60,302 nucleotides of DNA from Rhodospirillaceae bacterium (GCA_018660465.1 JABJKH010000029.1:1-60302); one strand, 5' to 3'; positions 26,364 through 36,054 are shown, counted from the first letter of the stretch. Numbers and translations are program-made. Notes: generated by a model from the letters alone, not told the origin.

Positions 26364-27741
26364 TATTTTGATCGTGGACGATGAGGAAGATATCCGTGTA
26401 CTCACGGCGGGTATTCTTGAGGACGAGGGCTATCAAGTTCGCACCGCGGCCGACAGCGCTTCTGCACTTTCTTCAATCGAGGTAAGGCGTCCTAATTTGG
26501 TTTTGCTCGACATCTGGCTGCAAGGTAGCGATTTAGATGGCCTTGGAATTCTAAAGGAAATCAAAAAAGACCACGCGAATTTACCGGTGTTGATGATGAG
26601 TGGCCACGGCACAGTGGAGACTGCAGTTAAGGCAATTAAATTTGGCGCTTATGATTTTATAGAAAAGCCCTTTAAATCTGATCGCCTCATCAATCTTGTA
26701 ACCCGCTCCATCGAAGCCGCCTTGCTGCGCCGCGAAAATGAAGAACTCAAACTTCGTGTCGGGTCTCAGTCAGAATTAATCGGGACATCGAACGCGGTTA
26801 ATCATGTCCGCCAAATCATTGAAAAGGTTGCGCCAGCGAACAGTCGGGTGTTGATTTCTGGGCCGTCGGGTTCAGGCAAGGAAGTCGCCGCACAAATGTT
26901 GCACAATCTCTCGCGTCGAGCTGACGGACCGTTTGTGGTCGTCAACTGCGCGACAATGGAACCTGACCGCATGGAGGAGGAACTCTTCGGCACAGAAACT
27001 CCCACCGATGGCAGCGATGCGCCGCGTAAAGTTGGAACCTTTGAGCAAGCCCATAACGGGACTTTATTTTTAGATGAAGTCGGCGATATGCCCTCGGAAA
27101 CACAAGGTAAAATCGTTCGAGTTTTACAAGAGCAGATTTTCACCCGAGTGGGTGGCACGACAAAAGTTGAAGTCGATGTGAGGGTTGTTGCGTCTTCAAC
27201 CTACGACTTGGCCGATGAGATCAAAGAAGGTCGTTTCCGCGAGGACCTTTACTACAGACTCTGCGTTGTGCCGATTGAAATTCCATCTTTGAGAGATCGC
27301 CGAGAGGATATCCCCCTGCTTGCGGATTACTTTATGACAAAGACAGGAGAAACCACCGGCCAAGCATCGCGAGAAATTGGTGAGGACGCAATTGCCGCAT
27401 TGCAATCATATGATTGGTCCGGCGGCAATGTTCGGGAGCTTCGAAATGTCATCGAACGCATGCTGATTATGGCCCCTGAAGAAAGTGAAACTGCCATTGG
27501 GACCGACAGTTTACCTGACGAAATCACCTCAGGTGGTTCATCTGAAAGGGATAGCAACTACGGTGCAGAGGTTATTGGTCTGCCGCTTCGTGAAGCCAGA
27601 AAGATATTCGAACGAGATTATTTGCTTGCACAAGTAACCCGGTTTGGGGGCAATATCTCGCGAACAGCTAATTTTATCGGTATGGAGCGCTCTGCGCTGC
27701 ATAGAAAGCTTAAATCACTCGAGATCAAGAGCGAAGAATAA
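26353..27741 (+). CDS. ntrX: Response regulator NtrX
   Basis: 462 residues: receiver with Asp53 (V-L-L-D-I-W-L), AAA+ domain with G-P-S-G-S-G-K-E, and a C-terminal helix-turn-helix (I-S-R-T-A-N-F-I-G-M-E-R-S-A-L-H-R-K-L). The GAFTGA loop is absent, with E-T-P-T-D-G-S-D-A-P in its place, which is the normal state in NtrX and means it does not use sigma-54 the way NtrC does. It acts with NtrY on envelope, respiration and nitrogen genes in relatives. Confidence 0.95.
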   Translation: MAHDILIVDDEEDIRVLTAGILEDEGYQVRTAADSASALSSIEVRRPNLVLLDIWLQGSDLDGLGILKEIKKDHANLPVLMMSGHGTVETAVKAIKFGAYDFIEKPFKSDRLINLVTRSIEAALLRRENEELKLRVGSQSELIGTSNAVNHVRQIIEKVAPANSRVLISGPSGSGKEVAAQMLHNLSRRADGPFVVVNCATMEPDRMEEELFGTETPTDGSDAPRKVGTFEQAHNGTLFLDEVGDMPSETQGKIVRVLQEQIFTRVGGTTKVEVDVRVVASSTYDLADEIKEGRFREDLYYRLCVVPIEIPSLRDRREDIPLLADYFMTKTGETTGQASREIGEDAIAALQSYDWSGGNVRELRNVIERMLIMAPEESETAIGTDSLPDEITSGGSSERDSNYGAEVIGLPLREARKIFERDYLLAQVTRFGGNISRTANFIGMERSALHRKLKSLEIKSEE

Positions 27742-27764
27742 TTAGTACCAAGGGTGTTTAATCC

Positions 27765-29141
27765 GTGAAAGTCATCGTATGCGGCGCGGGGCAAGTGGGG
27801 TTCAGTATCGCCCGTCACTTGGCGCTGGAAAATAACGACGTTACCGTCGTCGACCAAGAAGCTAGTCTGGTCCGGCGCATTGGTGACTCCCTGGATGTAC
27901 AAGCCGTGGTGGGGCATGCTTCGCGCCCTGATACCCTGGAACGGGCAGGGGCGGCAGATGCCGATATGCTGATCGCAGTTACATTATCTGATGAGGTGAA
28001 CATGATCGCCTGTCAGGTCGCCCATTCTCTGTTCGGGCTTCCCACCAAGATTGCCCGTGTACGTCATCAAAGCTATTTGGAGCCTGTCTGGTCAAATCTG
28101 TTTTCGCGAGACAACCTACCCATTGACGTGATCATTTCGCCTGAATTTGAAGTTGCAAGCGCCGTCACGCGTCGGCTTCAGGTGCCGGGTGCGTTCGAGA
28201 TGATCCCCCTGGTCAACGATAAGGTGAAATTGATTGGTGTGCGTTGCGAAGACACGTGTCCGCTTCTGAATACGCCGCTTAGGCAACTGACCCAGCTGTT
28301 CCCTGATCTCAATATCGTCATCGTCGGGATCGTTCGCAACGGGCGATCTATCATTCCGACCAGCCAAGATACCTTGATAGAAGAGGATGAAGTCTACTTC
28401 GTCGTCGACAGTGGGCAATTGTTGCGCGCCATGGCCGCATTTGGCCATGAGGAAACAGAAGCCCGACGTTTATTGGTCTTCGGTGGCGGTAATATTGGTC
28501 TGTTTATCGCGCAGCAAATTGAAACAGACCACCCTTGGGTCAATGCAAAAGTTATTGAGATGAACCCGGAGCGCGCAGAAACCATCGCAAAATTACTGAA
28601 CCGAGCCGTGGTGTTGAATGGCGATGTGCTCGACCCTGATCTTTTGGAAGAAGCCAACGTTGCCGAGACCGATACCGTGGTCGCCGTCACCGATGACGAT
28701 GAAACCAATATCCTCTCAGCCCTCCTGGCCAAACGCCATGGCTCGAAGCGCGCAGTCAGCCTGATCAACAAAGAAACCTATCAACCCTTGATTACGAATT
28801 TAGGAATTGATGTGGTGGTCAGCCCGCGCAACATAACGGTCTCAACAATCCTTCAGCACGTAAGGCGAGGGCGGATTTATTCAGTCCATAGCTTGCGTGA
28901 AGGCTTTGGTGAATTGATTGAAGCCGAAGCCATGGAAACGTCTCCCTTGGTCGGCAAGCCGCTGCGTGATGTTAATCTACCAGCCGGGGTGATCATCGGC
29001 GCTGTCGTGCGGGGTGATGAAGTTATCAAACCAGGCGGCAATACAGTGGTTCAGGCTAAGGATCGAATTGTGCTCTTTGCCTCAGCTGAATCAATCAGCA
29101 AAGTTGAAAAATTCTTCTCAGTCCAATTGGAATATTTTTAG
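27765..29141 (+). CDS. trkA: Trk potassium uptake regulator TrkA
   Basis: 458 residues beginning at GTG. Two tandem RCK units are visible: the first Rossmann motif is V-C-G-A-G-Q-V-G-F-S-I-A, the second V-F-G-G-G-N-I-G-L-F-I-A (about 237). TrkA binds NAD(H) and gates the TrkH/TrkG potassium channel in the membrane. Position after ntrX is the standard alphaproteobacterial order. No trkH is in this window. Confidence 0.95.
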   Translation: MKVIVCGAGQVGFSIARHLALENNDVTVVDQEASLVRRIGDSLDVQAVVGHASRPDTLERAGAADADMLIAVTLSDEVNMIACQVAHSLFGLPTKIARVRHQSYLEPVWSNLFSRDNLPIDVIISPEFEVASAVTRRLQVPGAFEMIPLVNDKVKLIGVRCEDTCPLLNTPLRQLTQLFPDLNIVIVGIVRNGRSIIPTSQDTLIEEDEVYFVVDSGQLLRAMAAFGHEETEARRLLVFGGGNIGLFIAQQIETDHPWVNAKVIEMNPERAETIAKLLNRAVVLNGDVLDPDLLEEANVAETDTVVAVTDDDETNILSALLAKRHGSKRAVSLINKETYQPLITNLGIDVVVSPRNITVSTILQHVRRGRIYSVHSLREGFGELIEAEAMETSPLVGKPLRDVNLPAGVIIGAVVRGDEVIKPGGNTVVQAKDRIVLFASAESISKVEKFFSVQLEYF

Positions 29142-29142
29142 A

Positions 29143-30045
29143 ATGTCACGTATCGCTTACGTTAATGGTCAGTATGTTCCCAACGCCGAAGCCTCTGTTA
29201 ATATAAACGACAGGGGGTTCGTGTTTGCCGACGGGATTTATGAAGTTATCGCCATAACCAAAGGCCAGCTTGTGGACCCGGAATGGCACATGAAACGGCT
29301 GTGGCGGTCCTTGGCCGAATTGCGAATTCCGGAGCCGATGTCGGACCCGGCAATGCGCGCCGTTATGAATCAAGTCATCCGCCGCAACAGGGTCCATAAT
29401 GGTATAATCTATATGCAAATATCCCGCGGCGTTACGCGCGTAAGAGATCACGCATTTTCAACTGAATTGAAACCCGCTGTTGTTATGACAGCGCGGAATA
29501 CGACGGCTGTATTAACGGATGAAATGAGCGATGGCGTAAAGGTCATTAGCATACCTGATATCCGATGGAAACGCTGTGATATCAAGTCTATATCGTTATT
29601 ACCTAATATTTTAGGTAAGCAACTGGCAAAGGAAGCCGGGGCCTATGAAGCCTGGATGGTAGACGAGGAAGGGTATGTTACGGAGGGAACCTCCTCAAAC
29701 GCTTGGATCGTGACCAAGGACGGTGAACTCGTCACCCGTCCCACCGACCATGCCATCTTGCGTGGCATAACCCGAATCTCGCTCATGGCATTGGCAGAAA
29801 AAGCCGGATTCACCATTATCGAGAGAGCATTCACGATTGAGGAAGCGAAGGCTGCCAAGGAAGCCTTCGTGACCAGTACGACTTCTCTCGTCAAGCCGGT
29901 AACGGAACTCGATGGAGATACAATTGGAAATGGCAAGCCAGGGTTATTGACGGAAAAATTATTCGGCCTCTACGCTGCTTATAATGAAGACATTGGTCTT
30001 AGTGGCCATAGTGGCCATATTGGCCAAAGTGGTAAGGGCGCTTGA
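29143..30045 (+). CDS. dat: D-amino-acid transaminase (class IV aminotransferase)
   Basis: 300 residues starting at ATG 29143, one base after the trkA stop. Class IV features are N-D-R-G-F-V-F-A-D-G-I-Y-E, the PLP-lysine region (S-L-L-P-N-I-L-G-K-Q-L-A-K-E), V-T-E-G-T-S-S-N and the phosphate-binding R-G-I-T-R. Such enzymes interconvert D-alanine and D-glutamate for peptidoglycan, though branched-chain transaminases are close relatives. The C-terminus carries an unusual low-complexity tail (G-L-S-G-H-S-G-H-I-G-Q-S-G) from a tandem GTGGCCAxA repeat at 29999-30033. Confidence 0.85.
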   Translation: MSRIAYVNGQYVPNAEASVNINDRGFVFADGIYEVIAITKGQLVDPEWHMKRLWRSLAELRIPEPMSDPAMRAVMNQVIRRNRVHNGIIYMQISRGVTRVRDHAFSTELKPAVVMTARNTTAVLTDEMSDGVKVISIPDIRWKRCDIKSISLLPNILGKQLAKEAGAYEAWMVDEEGYVTEGTSSNAWIVTKDGELVTRPTDHAILRGITRISLMALAEKAGFTIIERAFTIEEAKAAKEAFVTSTTSLVKPVTELDGDTIGNGKPGLLTEKLFGLYAAYNEDIGLSGHSGHIGQSGKGA

Positions 30046-30701
30046 TCCTTCCGAAAGAACGCCCAACTGCGATCATCTTCGATTGGGATAATACCCTAAT
30101 CGATTCATGGACGACCATTCATCAAGCCCTAAGCGCGACATTTACGGCCTACGATCTCACCCCTTGGGCCCTCGATGAAACGAGAGTTCGCGTCCAAAAA
30201 TCCATGCGCGATAGTTTTCCGGCATTGTTTGGCGATCGCTGGGAAGAAGCCGGGGAGTATTTCTACGAACAGTACGATGCGATCCACATCAAAACCCTGA
30301 CACCCCTCGCAGATGTGGAGACAACTCTTGGTGGGCTGGTGGAGCAGGGAATTTATCTGGCCGTCGTTTCTAACAAAAAGGGCCATTACCTCCGCAAGGA
30401 AGCAACCCATCTCGGGTGGAATAAATTCTTCGGACAGATTGTCGGCGCCTTGGATGCGGATCAAGACAAACCCGCAGTTGAGCCTGTGACCATGGCTTTG
30501 AACGGCAGTGGCATTGAGACTGGGACGCACGTTTGGTTTGCAGGAGATTCAAATATCGATATGGAATGCGCTAAAAATGCTAGCTGTGTACCCGTATTGG
30601 TGCGAGAAAAAGAACCCGAACCCTTTGAATTTAAAGACCATCCGCCGAGCGTTCATGTTTCCGGATGTCTAGCACTTTCAAAATTGATTGATACCCTGTA
30701 G
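30042..30701 (+). CDS. HAD-superfamily hydrolase (phosphatase-like)
   Basis: 219 residues starting at TTG 30042, which overlaps the stop of the transaminase (TTGA). HAD motif I is I-I-F-D-W-D-N-T-L-I-D-S, motif II V-V-S-N-K-K, and the last metal-binding motif W-F-A-G-D-S-N-I-D-M-E-C-A. It looks like a phosphoglycolate-phosphatase-like cap I enzyme. The Trp in motif I (D-W-D-N-T) is common in the alphaproteobacterial genes at this locus. Substrate unknown. Confidence 0.88.
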   Translation: MILPKERPTAIIFDWDNTLIDSWTTIHQALSATFTAYDLTPWALDETRVRVQKSMRDSFPALFGDRWEEAGEYFYEQYDAIHIKTLTPLADVETTLGGLVEQGIYLAVVSNKKGHYLRKEATHLGWNKFFGQIVGALDADQDKPAVEPVTMALNGSGIETGTHVWFAGDSNIDMECAKNASCVPVLVREKEPEPFEFKDHPPSVHVSGCLALSKLIDTL

Positions 30702-30803
30702 ACTTTTCCTGGGTGGGATAAGAACTCCGAAGATCTCATAAGACGAAAACAATAGCCGCCTATGTGCGGCAATGGTCTAAATAACAATAAAGGGAAACGG
30801 CCC

Positions 30804-31058
30804 ATGTCCTCGGATAAGACGCAGAACGTTCAAGACGTCTTCCTAAATCACATCAGGAAAAATAAAACCTCGGTCACGGTGTTTTTGGTCAACGGTGTGA
30901 AACTACAGGGGATCGTCACGTGGTTCGATAATTTTTCGGTGCTGTTGCGCCGCGACGGACACACGCAACTTGTATATAAACATGCTATCTCGACGATAAT
31001 GCCGTCTACACCGGTTCAGCTATTTGATCCGGAAAAAGACGGCGACGACGACGAGTAA
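30804..31058 (+). CDS. hfq: RNA chaperone Hfq
   Basis: 84 residues. Sm1 and Sm2 motifs are complete: [22 protein letters not shown] and the C-terminal Y-K-H-A-I-S-T-I. The acidic tail ([10 protein letters not shown]) is short, as in Alphaproteobacteria. Hfq hexamers help small RNAs pair with mRNAs. ATG 30804 is chosen over an upstream frame because the family begins at this Met and AAAGGGAA precedes it. hflX follows by 23 bases. Confidence 0.97.
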   Translation: MSSDKTQNVQDVFLNHIRKNKTSVTVFLVNGVKLQGIVTWFDNFSVLLRRDGHTQLVYKHAISTIMPSTPVQLFDPEKDGDDDE

Positions 31059-31081
31059 CGAGAGTAGGGGATCTGACCCGT

Positions 31082-32431
31082 TTGGCGGATAAGCATCGTC
31101 ACGACAACACAAACGGCGTCGAAAACTGTCTGGTTGTTCATCCATATCTGAAGGCATCTCAACGGATTGCCTCAGCCGTTGACGCGCGCCTGGAAGAAGC
31201 CGAAGGGCTGGCATCCGCGATTAATCTTAATGTCGCTGGCTGTGAGGCAGTTTCGCTCAATAAACTGCGCCCTGCGACCTTAATGGGGCAGGGGTCCGTC
31301 GAACGGATTACGTCGCTCATCAAGGGGCTTAAAGAAAGCAACGATGATGCAATTGGTAACAATCATATTGCCATCGTCATCGTTGATGCGGCCCTAACGC
31401 CGGTTCAACAACGCAATCTGGAAACCGCCTGGAAGACCAAAGTCATTGATCGAACAGGCCTCATTTTAGAAATCTTTGGGGAACGTGCTCAAACCCGGGA
31501 AGGTCGATTACAAGTCGAGTTGGCGGCGCAAACCTACCAACGGTCTCGATTGGTCCGATCCTGGACCCACCTTGAACGCCAGAGAGGCGGTGCGGGCTTC
31601 ATGGGGGGGCCTGGAGAAACACAAATCGAATCTGACCGCCGGATGATCGATCAGCGGATCACGCGACTAAAAAAGGACCTAAACGAAGTCAAACGCACCC
31701 GCAAACTGCATCGTGATGCTCGGAAACGAATTCCCTATCCAGTCGTCGCCTTGGTTGGTTATACAAACGCCGGAAAATCGACCCTCTTCAACCTCGTAAC
31801 GGCCGCTGAGGTTGTGGCGCGGGATCAGTTATTTGCCACATTAGACCCCACCATGCGGCGGCTTGATTTGCCGTCTGGACGAACTGTTATCTTGTCTGAC
31901 ACGGTGGGCTTTGTTTCAGACCTGCCCCATGAACTGGTCAGCGCCTTCAATGCCACCCTTGAAGAAGTCTTGGAAGCCGACATCATTGTTCACGTCCGCG
32001 ATGTCGCGAGCCCTAATACGGAAACCCAAAAGAAGGATGTACTCACGGTTTTAAAAGGGCTGGGGCTTGATGAAGACACGGTCTCGGGGATGGTCGAAGT
32101 TTTGAACAAAACCGATCTGCTAGGCGAAGATGAGCAAGAAGTTGAACTCAATAAATCCGAACGCGCCACAGAAGTCGTCCCATTATCGGCAAAGACCGGG
32201 GCCGGGTGTGAGCAATTCCTACAAGTGATCAATGACCGCCTGATGGAGAATTTTCAAATATTGGAAACTTCGTTGGCGGTCCAAGACGGAAAAATGCTGG
32301 CTTGGCTGTACGATCATGGTGAAGTTATTGAGCGAGAAGACGACGAAGCCACGGTCCGCCTAAAAGTCCGCCTGGATGCAACCAATGTTGCCCGTTACGA
32401 CCAAATGACGGTGTCCCAGGCTCGAAAATAG
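31082..32431 (+). CDS. hflX: Ribosome-associated GTPase HflX
   Basis: 449 residues with a TTG start at 31082. The N-terminal HflX domain contains R-G-G-A-G-F-M-G-G-P-G-E-T-Q-I-E-S-D-R-R; the G domain has G-Y-T-N-A-G-K-S-T-L-F-N (G1), D-T-V-G-F-V-S-D-L-P (G3) and N-K-T-D-L (G4). HflX splits stalled ribosomes, for example during heat stress. Gene order hfq-hflX is conserved from gamma- to alphaproteobacteria. Confidence 0.96.
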   Translation: MADKHRHDNTNGVENCLVVHPYLKASQRIASAVDARLEEAEGLASAINLNVAGCEAVSLNKLRPATLMGQGSVERITSLIKGLKESNDDAIGNNHIAIVIVDAALTPVQQRNLETAWKTKVIDRTGLILEIFGERAQTREGRLQVELAAQTYQRSRLVRSWTHLERQRGGAGFMGGPGETQIESDRRMIDQRITRLKKDLNEVKRTRKLHRDARKRIPYPVVALVGYTNAGKSTLFNLVTAAEVVARDQLFATLDPTMRRLDLPSGRTVILSDTVGFVSDLPHELVSAFNATLEEVLEADIIVHVRDVASPNTETQKKDVLTVLKGLGLDEDTVSGMVEVLNKTDLLGEDEQEVELNKSERATEVVPLSAKTGAGCEQFLQVINDRLMENFQILETSLAVQDGKMLAWLYDHGEVIEREDDEATVRLKVRLDATNVARYDQMTVSQARK

Positions 32432-32533
32432 TAATAAAAATTCCAACAAATCCGGCGATTCGCTTGCAATTAGGCTCTGCACATCCCATTCTACTAGTAG
32501 AATTTAACCCGGGTATCAAGAAGGGCGCCGAGA

Positions 32534-32803
32534 ATGGCTGCACCATCATCACAGAAAAAATGGCGGGCTAAAAATCGCCTGGTTAAAAAACAACTCAATG
32601 TAATGGCAAAAAATGCCACCCATGAGTCCCTAGAGGACTTTGCGAAGTCGTTTAATTTGCGCGGCAAGGGTGAAGCGGTGACGTTTGCGTGCTTTGTAAC
32701 ACGTGCGTTGATCCAGCGTGCGGATTACAATGATGATACGGCCAAGATGTTGGATGATTTAGCCGATATCTATCTCCGCGACCGCGACATCCATTCTGCC
32801 TAG
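32534..32803 (+). CDS. Small conserved hypothetical protein
   Basis: 89 residues, basic N-terminus (K-K-W-R-A-K-N-R-L-V-K-K-Q) and helical body, no Cys-based motif, no membrane segment. GAAGGG eight bases before the ATG supports the start. I do not recognise the family. It sits between hflX and the IMPase gene, all in one direction, so it may be co-transcribed with them. Confidence 0.7.
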   Translation: MAAPSSQKKWRAKNRLVKKQLNVMAKNATHESLEDFAKSFNLRGKGEAVTFACFVTRALIQRADYNDDTAKMLDDLADIYLRDRDIHSA

Positions 32804-32811
32804 GCTCAAAT

Positions 32812-33645
32812 GTGACCCCTGTAACATCTAGCTTTCCGACTGACCCCAATCGTGTAGACCAAATCATTCGCGCCATTGCGAAGGCAGAGGTCATGCCCAG
32901 GTTCCGTAATCTTGATGCCGGAGATATATCCGAAAAAAGTCCCAAAAACTTTGTGACCACAGCCGATATCGAAGCGGAGAAGAGGCTTGCCCAAGACCTG
33001 ACACTGCTCATTCCAGGAAGTGTCGCGATTGGCGAGGAATCAGTTGAAGACAACCCTGGCCTCCTTAATGCGCTAAACAATGAATCGCCAGTTTGGATAT
33101 TAGACCCCGTCGATGGCACCGGGAACTTCGCGGCCGGCAAGGCGTGCTTCGCCCTAATTGTTGCCTATTGTGTCGGTGGCGAGACCCTCGCCGGATGGAT
33201 TCATGATCCGATCAATGACGTTACGGTCTGGGCGATCAAAGGGGAGGGGGCGTGGATCGGTAATCAGCGTCTTAAAATTGACAGCGCAATTCCCATAAAT
33301 CAAATGTCAGGATCACTTGGACCGCGCCTGCGGCATCGGATGTGCCACACGTGGGGCTATGCAGAAGATGACACCCGGCTGATGCGTTATAAATGTGTCG
33401 GTATGGAATATTTGGATTTGGCCCGTGGCGTGCTCCATTTCGCGCGCTACGCGGGGAAGATCAAGCCTTGGGATCATGCCGCCGGTATCCTTATTCATAC
33501 GGAAGCCGGGGGCTATAGCCAGCTTTCAGGCGGGATCACCGGAAACTACCAAACAACAGCCGGAATTATTGATAATTCTTCCTTGCTTTTGGCCCCCAAT
33601 TCGCCAGCATGGGAGCAACTTCACGCAACAATCGGGGAACTCTAA
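32812..33645 (+). CDS. Inositol monophosphatase-family phosphatase
   Basis: 277 residues, GTG start eight bases after the previous stop. Metal-site motifs are visible: G-E-E-S (about 64), W-I-L-D-P-V-D-G-T-G-N-F (about 95) and K-P-W-D-H-A-A-G-I-L-I-H-T-E-A-G-G (about 222). Members dephosphorylate inositol phosphates, PAP or fructose-1,6-bisphosphate; the exact substrate cannot be told. The segment V-G-M-E-Y-L-D-L-A-R-G replaces the usual S-A-A-L-D-L-x-x-V-A, so it is a divergent branch. Confidence 0.87.
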   Translation: MTPVTSSFPTDPNRVDQIIRAIAKAEVMPRFRNLDAGDISEKSPKNFVTTADIEAEKRLAQDLTLLIPGSVAIGEESVEDNPGLLNALNNESPVWILDPVDGTGNFAAGKACFALIVAYCVGGETLAGWIHDPINDVTVWAIKGEGAWIGNQRLKIDSAIPINQMSGSLGPRLRHRMCHTWGYAEDDTRLMRYKCVGMEYLDLARGVLHFARYAGKIKPWDHAAGILIHTEAGGYSQLSGGITGNYQTTAGIIDNSSLLLAPNSPAWEQLHATIGEL

Positions 33646-33665
33646 GGGGTTCGAGGAACTTTTAT

Positions 33666-34538
33666 ATGTCAAAAAAAGTAGCGTTTATTGGACTGGGCGT
33701 CATGGGCTACCCCATGGCTGGGTATCTGGCAAAAGCGGGCAATGACGTCACCGTCTATAACCGCACCACCAGCAAAGCCGATAAATGGGCCGCAGAGCAT
33801 GGCGGAAATCACGCCGACACCCCCGCCAAGGCAGCAGACGGGGCTGATATCGTGTTTATGTGCGTCGGTAACGACAACGACGTACGCAGCGTAACCTTTG
33901 GCGACACAGGCACGCTCGCCGGGATGAAGGACGGCGCGTATTTGGTCGACCACACCACCGCGTCCGCGCAATTGGCGCGTGAAATTGATGAAGCTGCCCG
34001 CGCCAAGGGGCTGCATTTTTTGGATGCGCCTGTTTCGGGCGGACAAGCGGGTGCTGAAAATGGGCAATTGGCTGTGATGGTTGGGGGAGAAGAGGCTGAT
34101 TTCGCTGTCGTCGAGCCCGTTATTGATTGCTATGCCAAGGCAACGACGCTGATGGGAGCTGCTGGGTCCGGGCAACTCACCAAGATGGTCAACCAGATTT
34201 GCATCGCTGGATTGGTTCAGGGACTGTCAGAAGGCTTAAACTTCGCGGCCAAGGCAGGGCTTGATGGTGAAAAGGTTCTTGGCGTGATCTCGAAGGGGGC
34301 AGCGCAATCTTGGCAGATGGAAAATCGCGGCTCTACCATGCTGAAAGATGAGTATGAATTCGGCTTTGCCGTCGATTGGATGCGCAAGGATTTGGGGATT
34401 TGCTTCGATGAGTCTCAGCGTAACAAGGCCCGGCTGCCAGCGACAGCATTGGTTGATCAGTTTTATTCCCACGTTCAAGCCAAGGGGGGCGGCCGCTGGG
34501 ATACGTCGAGCTTAATGAAACTGCTCACCGAAGACTAA
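33666..34538 (+). CDS. NAD(P)-dependent beta-hydroxyacid dehydrogenase (3-hydroxyisobutyrate dehydrogenase family)
   Basis: 290 residues. Start signature F-I-G-L-G-V-M-G-Y-P-M-A-G-Y-L-A-K-A-G is the N-terminal dinucleotide-binding motif of the family. D-A-P-V-S-G-G-Q-A-G-A-E-N-G-Q-L-A is the substrate loop, and the catalytic Lys lies in G-S-G-Q-L-T-K-M-V-N-Q. It oxidises a 3-hydroxy acid such as 3-hydroxyisobutyrate, or reduces tartronate semialdehyde; the sequence does not decide. ATG 33666 fits the family N-terminus. The stop overlaps the convergent lipoprotein gene by four bases. Confidence 0.9.
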   Translation: MSKKVAFIGLGVMGYPMAGYLAKAGNDVTVYNRTTSKADKWAAEHGGNHADTPAKAADGADIVFMCVGNDNDVRSVTFGDTGTLAGMKDGAYLVDHTTASAQLAREIDEAARAKGLHFLDAPVSGGQAGAENGQLAVMVGGEEADFAVVEPVIDCYAKATTLMGAAGSGQLTKMVNQICIAGLVQGLSEGLNFAAKAGLDGEKVLGVISKGAAQSWQMENRGSTMLKDEYEFGFAVDWMRKDLGICFDESQRNKARLPATALVDQFYSHVQAKGGGRWDTSSLMKLLTED

Positions 34539-35149
34539 ATCAGCGAAAGCACCATTTTGGGCGACGGCTTGTTCATGCCATTGATCTTCCAAACATAGAA
34601 TTTGGTTGCCGTCCCCTTTTGTGTGGCGTTGTGGCTGACGACTTTTGCGTCGGTCTTCACTCTGATTTCACCCACCATATCGAGGCCGATTTCTCGCAAC
34701 CGACCCTTCTGAGCCGATGAGAGAGCCGTACCCAAGACCTCTATCTGATATCTTTTCTTGCTATATTGGATGGTCAGGAAGGCCGCGTTCCGGCGCATGA
34801 AGGTGACCATTTTCTGGCGGGTTATGTCGCCTTCTTTCACCCAATGGACCTTAAACCGACCTTTTTGAACATAGCCAAATTCCTTGGTCGATGAATCGCG
34901 GGTGATGTCGGTTTTAACGTACTCGACCTTTTTAGCCTCTTCTGTAGGGTTAATTTTCCCCTCTTTAAGCCCTTGATATAATGGTAGATATACGACGTAC
35001 CCATCGAAGGTGATCTTGTAATACCCTTGCCGATTGACCTCTATTTCCACATCAAATTTAAGCGGGAAATAGCAACCGTTTAGAACGAGCATCAAAAACA
35101 ATGCGCCAATAAGTCGGCCTGCTGTTCTTCTAGAAAAAAATTTGCGCAC
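34535..35149 (-). CDS. Putative lipoprotein of unknown function
   Basis: 204 residues. A basic N-terminus and hydrophobic stretch end in L-V-L-N-G-C (Cys26), a plausible lipobox. The mature part is rich in beta-prone and Lys/Val/Tyr residues and has no motif I know. The C-terminus W-K-I-N-G-M-N-K-P-S-P-K-M-V-L-S-L-I is hydrophobic. It is likely anchored to the outer or inner membrane facing the periplasm. Convergent with the dehydrogenase gene. Confidence 0.65.
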   Translation of the reverse strand: MRKFFSRRTAGRLIGALFLMLVLNGCYFPLKFDVEIEVNRQGYYKITFDGYVVYLPLYQGLKEGKINPTEEAKKVEYVKTDITRDSSTKEFGYVQKGRFKVHWVKEGDITRQKMVTFMRRNAAFLTIQYSKKRYQIEVLGTALSSAQKGRLREIGLDMVGEIRVKTDAKVVSHNATQKGTATKFYVWKINGMNKPSPKMVLSLI

Positions 35150-35247
35150 GGTTTCGATCTTTCAGTTGGGAAGCGTTAAACTCACCCTAGATCATAAATT
35201 GGGCGAAAACGAGGACAACAAAAAAATTGTTGAAGTGAGAAGGGGCC

Positions 35248-36054
35248 TTATGTCTCTTCCTTCTTAGCCTGGACCCAAAGCGCTTCCATTTCACTCAGGT
35301 CTGCGTCCTTCGGGGTACGCCCTTGGTCACGCAATAATTGTTCGATTCGTTTAAACCGTCGTTCAAACTTAGCATTTCCACCTCGAAGGGCTTGTTCCGG
35401 ATCAACCTCCAACTTTCGCGCCAGGTTGGTTACGGCAAATAAAAGGTCGCCAAGCTCATCCGTGATCCGCGCTTTGTCAGCCTTTACATCTATCTCGTGA
35501 CTGAGTTCGGCGGCTTCTTCGGCAATTTTATCCAGAACGTCCTTGGCTTCGGTCCAATCAAACCCAACACGCGCCGCGCGTTTTTGCAGTTTCACGGCAC
35601 GTGTCAAAGCGGGAAGGGGCACCGCCACCCCATCTAGCACGCTTTCTGGGACGTCCGATACACCATTCTTATCGGCACGTTCCCGCGCCTTATGATCTTC
35701 CCATGCAACAGTCTGTGCATCCGCGTCCTTGATACTCAGATCACCGAACACATGCGGGTGACGGCTTTCCATCTTTTCGGAGACACCTTCAACAATATCG
35801 GAAAAATCGTACAGACCTTCTTCATCCGCCATCTGAGCATAGAACACGACCTGAAACAGAAGATCACCGAGTTCATCTTTCAATGCGGAGAGATCACCAT
35901 TCTCAATCGCCTCAGCAACCTCATACGCTTCCTCAATCGTATGCGGCACAATCGTCGCAAACGTCTGCTCCAAGTCCCAAGGGCACCCACCATTAGGGTT
36001 ACGGAGTTGGGCCATGATGGCTAAAAGGCGGTTGATTGATTTTTTGTCGGTCAT
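35248..36054 (-). CDS. mazG: Nucleoside triphosphate pyrophosphohydrolase MazG
   Basis: 268 residues starting at ATG 36054. Two MazG domains are present: C-P-W-D-L-E-Q-T near residue 24, E-E-x-x-E and D-E-L-G-D-L-L-F-Q-V-V-F in the first, and E-E-A-A-E-L plus D-E-L-G-D-L-L-F-A-V-T in the second. It hydrolyses nucleoside triphosphates to monophosphates, protecting against damaged nucleotides. A longer frame to 36129 adds a Cys/Arg-rich segment not found in MazG and was dropped. Confidence 0.94.
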   Translation of the reverse strand: MTDKKSINRLLAIMAQLRNPNGGCPWDLEQTFATIVPHTIEEAYEVAEAIENGDLSALKDELGDLLFQVVFYAQMADEEGLYDFSDIVEGVSEKMESRHPHVFGDLSIKDADAQTVAWEDHKARERADKNGVSDVPESVLDGVAVPLPALTRAVKLQKRAARVGFDWTEAKDVLDKIAEEAAELSHEIDVKADKARITDELGDLLFAVTNLARKLEVDPEQALRGGNAKFERRFKRIEQLLRDQGRTPKDADLSEMEALWVQAKKEET

